Assembly: GCA_022451445.1 (NCBI GenBank) | Contig: JAKUSY010000191.1 | Coordinates: 1-6,257 of the forward strand | Reading direction: 5' to 3' | Source: Planctomycetota bacterium | Lineage (GTDB): Bacteria; Planctomycetota; UBA8108 | DNA length: 6,257 nucleotides | Shown here: in pieces, positions 1 through 6,257 of the stretch | Numbering within the stretch: position 1 is the first letter of the stretch | Layout of the letters: every line of letters starts with the position of its first letter | Notes under the pieces: generated by a model | What the model was told of the DNA's origin: nothing | Seen by the model: the letters and a program-made list of their open reading frames with translations, nothing else | The model's database searches: none | Translations under genes and position numbers: made by a program

Positions 1-1670
1 GAACCGTCAACGCCCTCACCAGGAGTCCCACCGTTCTGGATTCCCCCTACTATCGGTCTGAGGACGGCTCCCGGCTGTACCACCGCTACTCGAGCGCCTA
101 GCGCGCCCACTCCTCACGATTTGAATACAACCTCGCCCTCACCAAAAACTCCGCCGCCCTGCTGGGACGCACTTCGCGCGATTTCGGCGATCTCCAGGCC
201 GGGAGAGACACCGGGCGCCTGCCCGGGACCGGCTACGATGATTTCGTTGGAGATGCAAATGTGGTCCTCTACCCGTGAGAAGACCTCGAGCTTGTGCTGG
301 CCCTGCAGAGCGGCAGGATGAACGACGCGCCGAGAACGCACTCGACCGTGTTCTCGAGGAGCTACAGGGGCACCGACGCAGGCACCGACCTCAGGCGGGA
401 CTTCGACCAGGTCCGCCGCCTCGCCTACGCCCAGGCGCATTGGGAGCCGGCAAATTCGAGCTGGCTGAACCGCGTGACCCTGAGCCTGTCCTGCCAGCGG
501 CACGAGGAGACCGAAAAGAGAATCCGTGGGAGCGCCCCCGACGTGCTCAGGAGACAGGGCTTCGACGACACGGTCTTCGGTAGTTTTCTCCAGGCCGAGA
601 GCGCCTCGAGCATCGGTCTCCTGACCATGGGGGTTGAATATTACCGTGACTCCATCGATTCTTTCTTCAGCGAATACGGGCCCGATGGCTCCCTCGCAGT
701 TCGCCGCCCCAGGGGACCGGTCGCAGCCGACTCGACCTACGACCTCCTTGGAATCTACGTCCAGGATGTCTTCAGCCTCGGTGATCGTACCGAGCTCACC
801 GCCGGAGGCCGGCTGAACTACGCCAGCGCCGATGCGCAGATCGTCGACCCCGATCCCGCCGATGACAATGTCATCGATCCGGTTTCGGAAAATTTCTCGG
901 CCGCGGTCGGGAGCCTCAGGGGCACCTACAGGATCAACGCTGACTGGAATCTCTATGGCGGCGTCTCGGAGGGCTTCCGGGCCCCCAACCTCTCCGACCT
1001 GACCCGCTTCGACGTTTCGCGCAGCGGGGAGATCGAGGTGCCCGCCCCGGGACTGGAGCCCGAGGAGTTTACCGCCCTGGAATTGGGCACAAGGATTTCC
1101 ATCGGTGACCTCACGGCCTACGCCGCCGCGCACCACACCTTTATCGACGGCCTGATCGTTCGATCCCCGACCGGCAATACGATCGAGGGAATGCCCGTGG
1201 TGACCAAGGAGAACACCTCCGACGGGTTCGTGCAGGGCCTCGAGCTTGGCGGCTCCTGGCTCCTGTCGGAGCGGATGAGCCTCATTGGAGCTCTCGCCTG
1301 GCTCGAAGGCGAGGCCGACAACCCGGCCACCGGCGAGGCGGAGCCCCTCAGCCGGCTGATGCCGCTTACCGGCCTGCTCGGGCTGCGCTGGACCTCCGAA
1401 GATCGCAGCTGGTGGATCGAGGGGACCCTCACCATGGTCAAGGGACAGGATCGTCTCTCAGCGAGGGACATCGCCGACATCCAGCGCATTCCACCGGGCG
1501 GCACTCCCGGCTTTACGGTCTATTCGATCCGGGGCGGCAAGGAGCTGAGCGAAAATCTCGACCTCTTCCTGGGACTCGAGAACATATCCGACAAGGACTA
1601 CCGCAACCACGGCTCGGGCCAGAACGAGCCGGGGCTGAACGCGATCATCGGCCTTGACTGGAAATTCTGA
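1..1670 (+). pseudogene. TonB-dependent outer membrane receptor, 5'-truncated by window edge, two in-frame stops
   Basis: Members of this family import iron chelates, haem, cobalamin or other ligands across the outer membrane using TonB energy. The frame runs from base 3 to the TGA at 1668-1670, 556 codons. It opens with VNALTRSP, which resembles the end of a plug domain (usual form VN-ITR-P). Barrel sequence follows, with the receptor hallmark EGFRAPNLSDLTRFD near 969-1013, a late GLENISDKDYRNHGSG block, and an ending in LDWKF; the terminal Phe is typical of barrels inserted by the BAM machinery. Two stops interrupt this single frame: TAG at 99-101 and TGA at 276-278. Receptor-like sequence continues on both sides of each without a frameshift. 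CAG to TAG and CGA to TGA would each need one C-to-T change. The signal peptide and most of the plug lie outside the window. A GTG at 294 opens a 458-codon frame, but that product would lack a signal peptide and plug. The ligand is unknown; the FRAPNLSDL region recalls haemoglobin/haem-type receptors. Confidence 0.8.
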
Positions 1671-1694
1671 GCCCTCCCGGGCGCAACCCCCCGC

Positions 1695-1723
1695 TTGCAC
1701 CCCCAACACTCGCTCTGTACCAT
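1695..1723 (+). promoter_or_regulatory. candidate sigma70-type promoter for the symporter-miaE operon
   Basis: TTGCAC (1695-1700) and TACCAT (1718-1723) are separated by 17 bases, the ideal spacing. The -35 matches consensus at 3 of 6 positions and the -10 at 4 of 6. It lies in the only non-coding gap upstream of the small subunit gene and would give a leader of about 45-50 bases. No convincing terminator separates it from the receptor remnant, so read-through is also possible. This is a consensus-match inference only. Confidence 0.3.
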
Positions 1724-1765
1724 GGGGCCTCGTTGGATTCCCCGGGAACCTCCCCTCCCCTACGC

Positions 1766-1769
1766 AGGA
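1766..1769 (+). promoter_or_regulatory. ribosome binding site deciding the small subunit start
   Basis: AGGA lies 8 bases before the ATG at 1778. It favours that start over the longer in-frame option at 1733, whose extra 15 residues (MDSPGTSPPL...) look like translated leader rather than protein. The MQGYWRKN start also fits what I recall of this subunit family. Confidence 0.7.
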
Positions 1770-1777
1770 TTGTTTCG

Positions 1778-2077
1778 ATGCAGGGCTACTGGCGTAAGAA
1801 CGTAACGATCATGGTCGTCCTGCTGGCGATCTGGGCCTTCGTCGGGCTCGGCTGCGGGGTTCTCTTCGCCAAGACCCTCAACCAGTTCAGCCTCGGAGGC
1901 TTTCCCCTGGGCTTCTGGTTCGCCCAGCAGGGCAGCATCATCGTCTTCATCATCCTGATCCTCGTCTACGCCATCCTGCTGAACCGCCTCGACAACGAAT
2001 ATTCCGGTGATGCCGGCAAGGAAGAGCTCGCGGCGGCCGCCGAATCCGCGGGCGGCGCCGAGGAGACAGAGGAGTAA
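1778..2077 (+). CDS. sodium:solute symporter small subunit (DUF4212 family)
   Basis: This is a 99-residue inner membrane protein that accompanies an SSS-family carrier, probably as its accessory subunit. It begins MQGYWRKN, a start typical of the family as I recall it. There are two clear membrane segments, about residues 10-30 (IMVVLLAIWAFVGLGCGVLF) and 47-69 (rich in Ile, Leu and Val). Between them is a short loop containing FSLGGFPLGFWFAQQGS, the most family-specific stretch. A charged tail from about residue 70 ends in a run rich in Ala and Glu (ESAGGAEETEE). The length agrees with the family's usual 80-110 residues. The gene ends in TAA only 4 bases before the large subunit ATG, and its last codons carry that gene's ribosome binding site, so the two should be translated together. 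Family assignment is strong; its exact role in transport is not established by the sequence. Confidence 0.9.
   Translation: MQGYWRKNVTIMVVLLAIWAFVGLGCGVLFAKTLNQFSLGGFPLGFWFAQQGSIIVFIILILVYAILLNRLDNEYSGDAGKEELAAAAESAGGAEETEE
2070..2074 (+). promoter_or_regulatory. ribosome binding site deciding the large subunit start
   Basis: AGGAG sits 7 bases before the ATG at 2082 and overlaps the last codons of the small subunit gene. It supports MGIKGW as the true N-terminus. The longer in-frame option from 2007 would add 25 Arg- and Pro-rich residues, which look like an out-of-frame translation of the small subunit tail. Confidence 0.75.
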
Positions 2078-2081
2078 CCCG

Positions 2082-3899
2082 ATGGGAATCAAGGGCTGGA
2101 CCATGATCTTCGTCGGGGCCTCCTTCACCCTCTACCTGGTGATCGCCTGGTTCAGCCGGGTGCGCGACACCAGGGGGTTCTACGTCGCCGGCCGCGGCGT
2201 TCCGGCCGCCGCCAACGGCATGGCCACCGCGGCCGACTGGATGAGCGCCGCCTCCTTCATCTCCATGGCGGGCCTGATCTCCACCATGGGCTATGCCGGG
2301 AGTCAATACCTGATGGGCTGGACCGGGGGCTACGTGCTGCTGGCGCTGCTGCTGGCGCCCTACCTGAGAAAATTCGGCCACTTCACGGTTCCGGACTTCG
2401 TCAGCGACCGCTACTCATCGAACGTCGCCCGCTCCGTCGCCGTCCTCTGCGCCATCTTCATCAGCTTCACCTACGTGGCCGGGCAGATGCGCGGAGTCGG
2501 GGTCGTCTTCTCGCGCTTCCTGGAGGTGGATATAAATATCGGTGTCATGATCGGCATGGCGATCGTCTTCATCTACGCCACCCTCGGCGGCATGAAGGGC
2601 ATCACCTGGACCCAGGTGGCGCAATACTGGGTGCTGATCACCGCCTTCCTGATTCCCGCCATCGCCATCAGCTTCAAGCTCACCGGCAACCCGGTCCCCC
2701 AGATAGGACTGGGAAGCGAGCTGATCACCGGGGATGGCAAGGGAATGGGATTGCTTGAAAAACTCAACCAGATCAACGCCGAGCTCGGCTTCGACAGCTA
2801 CACGGCCGCCTTCGGCGGAGACGCCATGCTCAACGTCTTCTGCGTAACCCTGGCGCTGATGGCCGGAACCGCCGGCCTGCCGCACGTCATCGTCCGCTTC
2901 TACACGGTCAAGAACGTCAAGGCGGCGCGCTGGAGCGCCTTCTGGGCTCTCCTGTTCATCGGAATGCTCTACCTGACGGCGCCCGCCACCGCCGCCTTCG
3001 CCCGCTACTATATGATCGACAGCATCGACGGAAAAACCCAGCAGGAGCTGCCCGCCTGGTTTGAAAACTGGGAAAAAACCGGCCTCATCCTCTGGCTCGA
3101 TGATGGAGATGGCAAGCTGAGGTACTCCAACAGGGATGACAACGAGGTCTTCAACAAGGGCGGACTCACAGGCCCGGCGGCATTGCTGGGCTGGGACAAG
3201 ATCATTGGCAGCCAGGGGGCCGAAAGAAAAGCTGCCCTCAAGCTCCTCAACGGCCAGAAAAAGATCCGCGGACCGGACAAGGACATCATCGTCCTGGCGA
3301 CACCGGAGATGGCCAATCTATACGCCTGGATCATCGCGCTGGTGGCGGCCGGCGGCCTCGCCGCCGCCCTCTCCACCGCCAGCGGCCTCCTGCTGGTAGT
3401 CTCATCCAGCGTCGCCCACGATGTCTACTACCGCATGATCAACCCCGAGGCCTCGGAGGCCAGGCGGCTGCTGGTAGGCCGCGGAGTGATCGGCATCGCC
3501 GTCGTCATCGCGGGACTCTTCGGCATCTATCCTCCGGGCTTCGTCAGCCAGGTGGTCGCCTTCGCCTTCGGGCTGGCCGCGGCGAGCTTCTTCCCCGCCA
3601 TCGTGCTGGGCATCTTCAACAAGCGGGTCGGAACGATCCCCGCCATCTGCGGCATGCTGGCCGGCATCGGCTTCACGGCAAGTTATATCATCGGGCAGGT
3701 CTACTTCGACATCGAGCCCTGGTGCTTCGGCATCAAGGCCCAGGGGATCGGCACCATCGGAATGCTGCTCAACTTCATCGTCACCCTGGCCCTGACGCCG
3801 CTCTGTCCCCCTCCCGATGAGAGAGTCTGCGCCCTTGTCGACTCGGCACGGCGGCCGGAGACCGCCGAGGATACCGCGCCCGCGGCGGTAGACCACTGA
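2082..3899 (+). CDS. sodium:solute symporter large subunit (SSS family, VC_2705-like)
   Basis: This is a 605-residue inner membrane carrier of the solute:sodium symporter family (relatives: ActP acetate permease, PutP), expected to use the Na+ gradient for solute uptake. Hydrophobic helices run through residues 6-550. Recognisable SSS landmarks are FYVAGRGVP (33-41), ADWMSAASFISMAG (51-64), the TLGGMKGITWTQ block (167-178), AGTAGLPHVIVRFYT (261-275), and ALSTASGLLLVVSSSVAHD (429-447), whose Ser/Thr pair lies where the Na2 sodium site is found in characterised members. Pairing with a DUF4212 gene and a hydrophilic insertion of about 100 residues (roughly 311-410) point to the VC_2705-type branch rather than to ActP itself. 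The insertion contains a glycine- and aspartate-rich turn (LDDGDGKLRY, 339-348). The tail after about 575 is soluble. Relatives often sit beside acetate or organic acid genes, so a small carboxylate is the likeliest substrate, but that is inference. miaE follows after 5 bases. Confidence 0.92.
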   Translation: MGIKGWTMIFVGASFTLYLVIAWFSRVRDTRGFYVAGRGVPAAANGMATAADWMSAASFISMAGLISTMGYAGSQYLMGWTGGYVLLALLLAPYLRKFGHFTVPDFVSDRYSSNVARSVAVLCAIFISFTYVAGQMRGVGVVFSRFLEVDINIGVMIGMAIVFIYATLGGMKGITWTQVAQYWVLITAFLIPAIAISFKLTGNPVPQIGLGSELITGDGKGMGLLEKLNQINAELGFDSYTAAFGGDAMLNVFCVTLALMAGTAGLPHVIVRFYTVKNVKAARWSAFWALLFIGMLYLTAPATAAFARYYMIDSIDGKTQQELPAWFENWEKTGLILWLDDGDGKLRYSNRDDNEVFNKGGLTGPAALLGWDKIIGSQGAERKAALKLLNGQKKIRGPDKDIIVLATPEMANLYAWIIALVAAGGLAAALSTASGLLLVVSSSVAHDVYYRMINPEASEARRLLVGRGVIGIAVVIAGLFGIYPPGFVSQVVAFAFGLAAASFFPAIVLGIFNKRVGTIPAICGMLAGIGFTASYIIGQVYFDIEPWCFGIKAQGIGTIGMLLNFIVTLALTPLCPPPDERVCALVDSARRPETAEDTAPAAVDH

Positions 3900-3904
3900 G
3901 CCCC

Positions 3905-4486
3905 ATGCTCGGCCTCCACTACGAAACACCGGAAGGCTGGGCCGGCCGCGCGCTCGAGGAACCCGGCGCCCTGCTCCTCGCCCACCTCTTCTGCGAACAG
4001 AAGGCCGCCGCCATGGCCCTGGCGATCTCCCGCCGTCACGGTGAAGGAAAGCCTGCCCTCATCAAGCTGATGGAGGACCTGGCGGCGGAAGAACAGGAAC
4101 ACTTCGACCAGGTCGAGCGCCTGCTCGCAGGCTATCCCCCCGCAACCCAGCCGCGCGGCGGCAACCCCTACGCCATCGGCCTTCGGCGTTTCATCCACAA
4201 GGACGGCCGGGCGAGCTTCCTCGACAAGCTGCTGGTATGCAGTCTCATCGAGGCCAGAAGCGCCGAGCGCTTCCAGCTGCTGGCGACCGAGCTGCGCGGC
4301 TCAACCCTCGGCAACTTCTACGAAGACCTCTACGCCAGCGAGGTCAGCCATTACAGGCTCTTCGTCGAGCTCGGCGTCGACCACGCCGGCGAAGACCGAA
4401 CCCTCGAGCGCCTGGAGGAATTGCGCCGGTTCGAGGGACAGCTCATAGCCTCCCTGCCCTCCGGTCCCCGAATTCATTCGAGCTGA
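3905..4486 (+). CDS. miaE: tRNA-(ms2io6A)-hydroxylase MiaE, diiron monooxygenase
   Basis: MiaE hydroxylates the isopentenyl side chain of ms2i6A at position 37 of tRNAs reading UNN codons, using O2 and a non-haem diiron centre; it acts after MiaA and MiaB. The 193-residue protein matches the shorter bacterial members of about 200 residues. The four-helix-bundle ligands are all visible: Glu31 in LFCEQKAA, Glu63 and His66 in EEQEHFDQV, Glu116 in LIEARSAERF, and Glu146 and His149 in SEVSHYRLF. The IEARSAERF and SEVSHY blocks are the most family-specific and separate it from ferritin or rubrerythrin. The ATG is 5 bases after the symporter stop. I see no good Shine-Dalgarno sequence and no upstream in-frame start nearby, so translational coupling is likely. 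Gene assignment is firm from the motifs; operon membership is inferred from spacing and strand. MiaA and MiaB are not in this window. Confidence 0.92.
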   Translation: MLGLHYETPEGWAGRALEEPGALLLAHLFCEQKAAAMALAISRRHGEGKPALIKLMEDLAAEEQEHFDQVERLLAGYPPATQPRGGNPYAIGLRRFIHKDGRASFLDKLLVCSLIEARSAERFQLLATELRGSTLGNFYEDLYASEVSHYRLFVELGVDHAGEDRTLERLEELRRFEGQLIASLPSGPRIHSS

Positions 4487-4499
4487 GAGTCGCTGCCGG

Positions 4500-4528
4500 G
4501 TGAAAAAACCGCCTGTCTGCGGTAAACT
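4500..4528 (+). promoter_or_regulatory. candidate sigma70-type promoter for the FGGY kinase
   Basis: GTGAAA (4500-4505) and TAAACT (4523-4528) are spaced by 17 bases, each matching consensus at 4 of 6 positions. It lies in the 101-base gap before the kinase and would give a leader of about 50 bases. An inverted repeat (ACCGC at 4508-4512, GCGGT at 4519-4523) fills the spacer between the two boxes, where a repressor could bind. Inferred from sequence match only. Confidence 0.35.
4502..4523 (-). terminator. possible minus-strand intrinsic terminator
   Basis: Read on the minus strand, ACCGC-AGACAG-GCGGT forms a 5-base-pair stem with a 6-base loop, followed directly by a run of six T (complement of A4502-A4507 plus the stem's last base). 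The stem is short and no minus-strand gene is evident upstream of it, so it could at most stop antisense transcription coming from the kinase gene. It overlaps the candidate kinase promoter. Confidence 0.25.
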
Positions 4529-4548
4529 GCCGCCTTCGTGTTCGTTTC

Positions 4549-4562
4549 GCCCGAGTCCGGGC
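4549..4562 (+). other. small hairpin in the kinase leader
   Basis: GCCCG (4549-4553) and CGGGC (4558-4562) can pair around the loop AGTC, ending 11 bases before the AGAAGG ribosome binding site. It has no T run, so it is not a terminator. It could affect leader folding, but short GC dyads are expected by chance at this base composition. Confidence 0.25.
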
Positions 4563-4587
4563 AGTCCCGCAGCAGAAGGTCTCCGCC

Positions 4588-6105
4588 ATGTCCATTGTCG
4601 GCCTCGATATCGGCACCACCGGCGTCAAGGCGGTCGTTTTCCGTGAAGATGGAACCTTCCTTACCGCCCCCTACCGCGAATACGATCTCGAGAGTCCGAA
4701 GCACGGGCACCTCGAGCTGAACCCGAACGAGGTCCTCGACGCGGTCCGGGAGGTGCTGGGCAAGGCCGCCGCTGAGACGAAAGATGACCCCATCCGCTCG
4801 CTGGCCACCAGCACGCTCGGCGAGGCGATGGTGCCGGTCGACGGCGATAACCGACCGGTCGGCAACGCCATCATCGGCTTCGATGCCCGCGGCCAGGAGT
4901 CCGTCTCCCTGCTCAGCGAAAAACTCACCGACCGCGAGGTCTTCGACATCGCCGGCCACGGCATCAACAGCTTCCACTCCATCTTCAAGCTGCTGTGGCG
5001 ACGCGACCACGATCCCGACACCTTCTCACGGACGAAAAAATTCCTCTCCTTCGGCGACTTCATCCAGGCCTCTCTGGGAATCGAGCCCCACATCGACTAC
5101 TCGATGGCCTCGCGGACCCTGGCATTCGACGTCAGGAAGCTCGACTGGTCGCCGGAGATCCTCGACGCCGTGGGACTCTCCAGCGAGCTCCTGCCTCCCG
5201 TCGCCGCGCCCGGAACGAACCTCGGCGCCCTCGGCGCCAACGACCTCGGCCTGCCGCTGGACTGCGTCGTTGCCGCGGGGCTCCACGACCAGCCCGCCGG
5301 CATCCTCGGCGCCGGCATCCAGCCCGGCGAATCGATGCTCGCCACCGGGACGGTGATCTGTCTCGGCGTACACCTCGAGGGCCTGCCCGAGGCGCAGGCC
5401 ATGGTCGAGAACAACCTCTGCTATTACCCCACCCTCGGCGAAGGCCAGTATATCTCGATCGCCTACAACTTCACCGGCGGCTCGCTCCTGAAGTGGTACC
5501 GCGACAATCTCGCCGGCGACGAGATCCCGGAGGCGAAGAGCTGCGGCAAGGACCCCTACAACATCATCTGCTCCGGGCTTCCCGAGAACCCGACCGACCT
5601 GCTCGTCCTGCCCCACTTCGCCACCACGGGAACTCCCTGGCTCGACGACCGCGCCCTCGGAGCCATCCTCGGGATGCGGCTGACGACCACCCGCAAGGAG
5701 GTCGTCAAGGCCATCCTCGAGGGGCTGCTGCACGAGATCCGTCTCAACAGCGAGATCTACGCCCAGGCCGGGGTGGACATCCAGCTCTACAAGGCCATCG
5801 GCGGCGCCTCCCGCTCCGAGACCTGGATGCAGATCGCCGCCGATATCCTCGGACGACCGGTTGCCATCCTGGCGATCAACGAGGTGCCCGGGGTCGGGGC
5901 CGCGGCCACAGGCGCGCTGGCGGCCGGAATCCTGGCCAACGAAGGCGAGCTCAACGACTTCATCGCCGGCTGCTCGGAGGTCACCCGCGTCCTCGAGCCG
6001 CGCGCGGAACAGACACGCCTCTACGACGAACGCTTCGCGATCTACCGCGACCTCTACCCCGCCACCAGCGACATCACCCACCGCCTCTTCGCCCTCGGTG
6101 AATAA
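4588..6105 (+). CDS. FGGY-family carbohydrate kinase (xylulokinase-like)
   Basis: This cytoplasmic enzyme should phosphorylate a sugar or polyol with ATP. The 505-residue protein has the usual full length with two actin-like lobes. The N-terminal nucleotide-binding loop is GLDIGTTGVK (5-14), with the conserved Asp7. The first lobe continues through FLSFGDFIQASLG (152-164) and DYSMASRTLAFDVRKLDWS (170-188), the typical conserved FGGY stretch. GLHDQPAGILGAG (231-243) carries the catalytic Asp234. The second lobe contains GTVICLGVH and the family signature IGGASRSETWMQIAADILGR (404-423). AGAAGG at 4574-4579, 8 bases before ATG, supports the start. Xylulokinases usually have GGGDQ where this has GLHDQ, so the substrate may not be xylulose. 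No isomerase, aldolase or sugar transporter lies beside it in the window. It starts 101 bases after miaE and probably has its own promoter. Family is certain; substrate is not. Confidence 0.92.
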   Translation: MSIVGLDIGTTGVKAVVFREDGTFLTAPYREYDLESPKHGHLELNPNEVLDAVREVLGKAAAETKDDPIRSLATSTLGEAMVPVDGDNRPVGNAIIGFDARGQESVSLLSEKLTDREVFDIAGHGINSFHSIFKLLWRRDHDPDTFSRTKKFLSFGDFIQASLGIEPHIDYSMASRTLAFDVRKLDWSPEILDAVGLSSELLPPVAAPGTNLGALGANDLGLPLDCVVAAGLHDQPAGILGAGIQPGESMLATGTVICLGVHLEGLPEAQAMVENNLCYYPTLGEGQYISIAYNFTGGSLLKWYRDNLAGDEIPEAKSCGKDPYNIICSGLPENPTDLLVLPHFATTGTPWLDDRALGAILGMRLTTTRKEVVKAILEGLLHEIRLNSEIYAQAGVDIQLYKAIGGASRSETWMQIAADILGRPVAILAINEVPGVGAAATGALAAGILANEGELNDFIAGCSEVTRVLEPRAEQTRLYDERFAIYRDLYPATSDITHRLFALGE

Positions 6106-6175
6106 GACCCCGATGGCGAAAAGAACGGTATTGCGTGGTTCTTCTCCATCTATAGCCTCTGGATGACCTCCAAAC

Positions 6176-6203
6176 TTGTCGATACGATGACAGGTTGTAG
6201 AAT
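6176..6203 (+). promoter_or_regulatory. candidate promoter reading out of the right edge
   Basis: TTGTCG (6176-6181) and TAGAAT (6198-6203) are spaced by 16 bases; the boxes match consensus at 4 of 6 and 5 of 6 positions. The flanking stretch 6106-6215 is less G+C-rich than the genes. The -10 box abuts the hairpin at 6204-6239, so the transcript would start inside it, which weakens the call. Any gene it serves would lie beyond the window. Confidence 0.25.
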
Positions 6204-6239
6204 GCGTCTTGCGATGCCCGCGGGCGGGCGGCAAGCCGC
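6204..6239 (+). terminator. imperfect GC-rich hairpin, possible weak terminator or REP-like element
   Basis: Three short helices stack into one hairpin: GCG (6204-6206) with CGC (6237-6239), CTTGC (6208-6212) with GCAAG (6231-6235), and GCCCG (6216-6220) with CGGGC (6225-6229), separated by small mismatches. An alternative 5-base-pair stem GGCGG/CCGCC (6227-6231 with 6236-6240) also exists. Four T follow at 6246-6249 but only after a 6-base gap, which is poor for an intrinsic terminator. It lies about 100 bases past the kinase stop, where a terminator or an intergenic repeat would be expected. Confidence 0.35.
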
Positions 6240-6257
6240 CGTGCGTTTTAGAACCCT

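Noticed and set aside
276..330. Selenocysteine at the TGA at 276-278
   Set aside because: TonB receptors are not known selenoproteins, no convincing SECIS-like stem was found just downstream, and a second stop of a different type (TAG at 99-101) interrupts the same frame, favouring ordinary decay.
114..1136. A 340-codon open frame on the minus strand opposite the TonB receptor
   Set aside because: The plus strand has clear receptor motifs throughout. The minus translation has low complexity, is rich in Gly, Val and Glu, and has no recognisable domain. High third-position G+C commonly leaves such shadows open.
294..1670. An independent gene starting at GTG 294
   Set aside because: The protein would be a barrel fragment with no signal peptide or plug. 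The receptor frame continues upstream of it, and no well-placed ribosome binding site precedes the GTG.
1671..1682. GCCC-TCCC-GGGC dyad right after the receptor stop as a terminator
   Set aside because: The stem is only 4 base pairs and no T run follows it.
6113..6166. A 17-codon plus-strand ORF (MAKRTVLRGSSPSIASG) after the kinase
   Set aside because: It has no ribosome binding site, no recognisable sequence and is short enough to occur by chance.
5026..6234. A 402-codon minus-strand frame and a 368-codon plus-strand alternative frame (4995-6101) across the kinase
   Set aside because: Both overlap a full-length FGGY kinase with all signatures intact. The plus alternative is an Arg- and Pro-dominated shadow and the minus one an Asp-, Gly- and Val-rich shadow.

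Overview
The window is a G+C-rich stretch (by eye, low to mid 60s percent) of a Gram-negative bacterial chromosome. All recognisable genes lie on the plus strand. The outer membrane TonB-dependent receptor remnant shows there is a Gram-negative envelope. The oxygen-dependent tRNA hydroxylase MiaE suggests an organism that meets oxygen. Codon third positions are strongly G/C, which produces many long open shadow frames on both strands. The phylum cannot be fixed from this window; a proteobacterium is a reasonable guess, but other Gram-negative groups are not excluded.

Layout. (1) Positions 1-1670 hold the end of the plug and nearly the whole barrel of a TonB-dependent outer membrane receptor. 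The gene enters from the left and reads in one frame throughout, but it is interrupted by an in-frame TAG (99-101) and an in-frame TGA (276-278). I call it a pseudogene. (2) Positions 1671-1777 are a short intergenic stretch with a candidate promoter. (3) Positions 1778-4486 form a tight three-gene cluster: the small subunit of a two-part sodium:solute symporter (DUF4212 type), its large SSS-family subunit, and miaE, with gaps of only 4-5 bases. (4) Positions 4487-4587 hold a candidate promoter and two small dyads. (5) Positions 4588-6105 encode a complete FGGY-family sugar kinase related to xylulokinase. (6) Positions 6106-6257 are non-coding, with an imperfect GC-rich hairpin and a possible promoter reading out of the window.

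How the genes fit together. The two symporter subunits almost certainly form one inner membrane Na+-driven carrier, probably for a small carboxylate; the substrate is inferred, not shown. Co-transcription of miaE with this carrier is notable because, in Salmonella, MiaE status is known to control aerobic growth on citric acid cycle dicarboxylates. The FGGY kinase has its own likely promoter and no sugar isomerase or sugar transporter beside it, so its substrate stays open. No mobile element, CRISPR array, tRNA or rRNA was seen. The observations most worth following up are the double-stop receptor and the symporter-miaE linkage.
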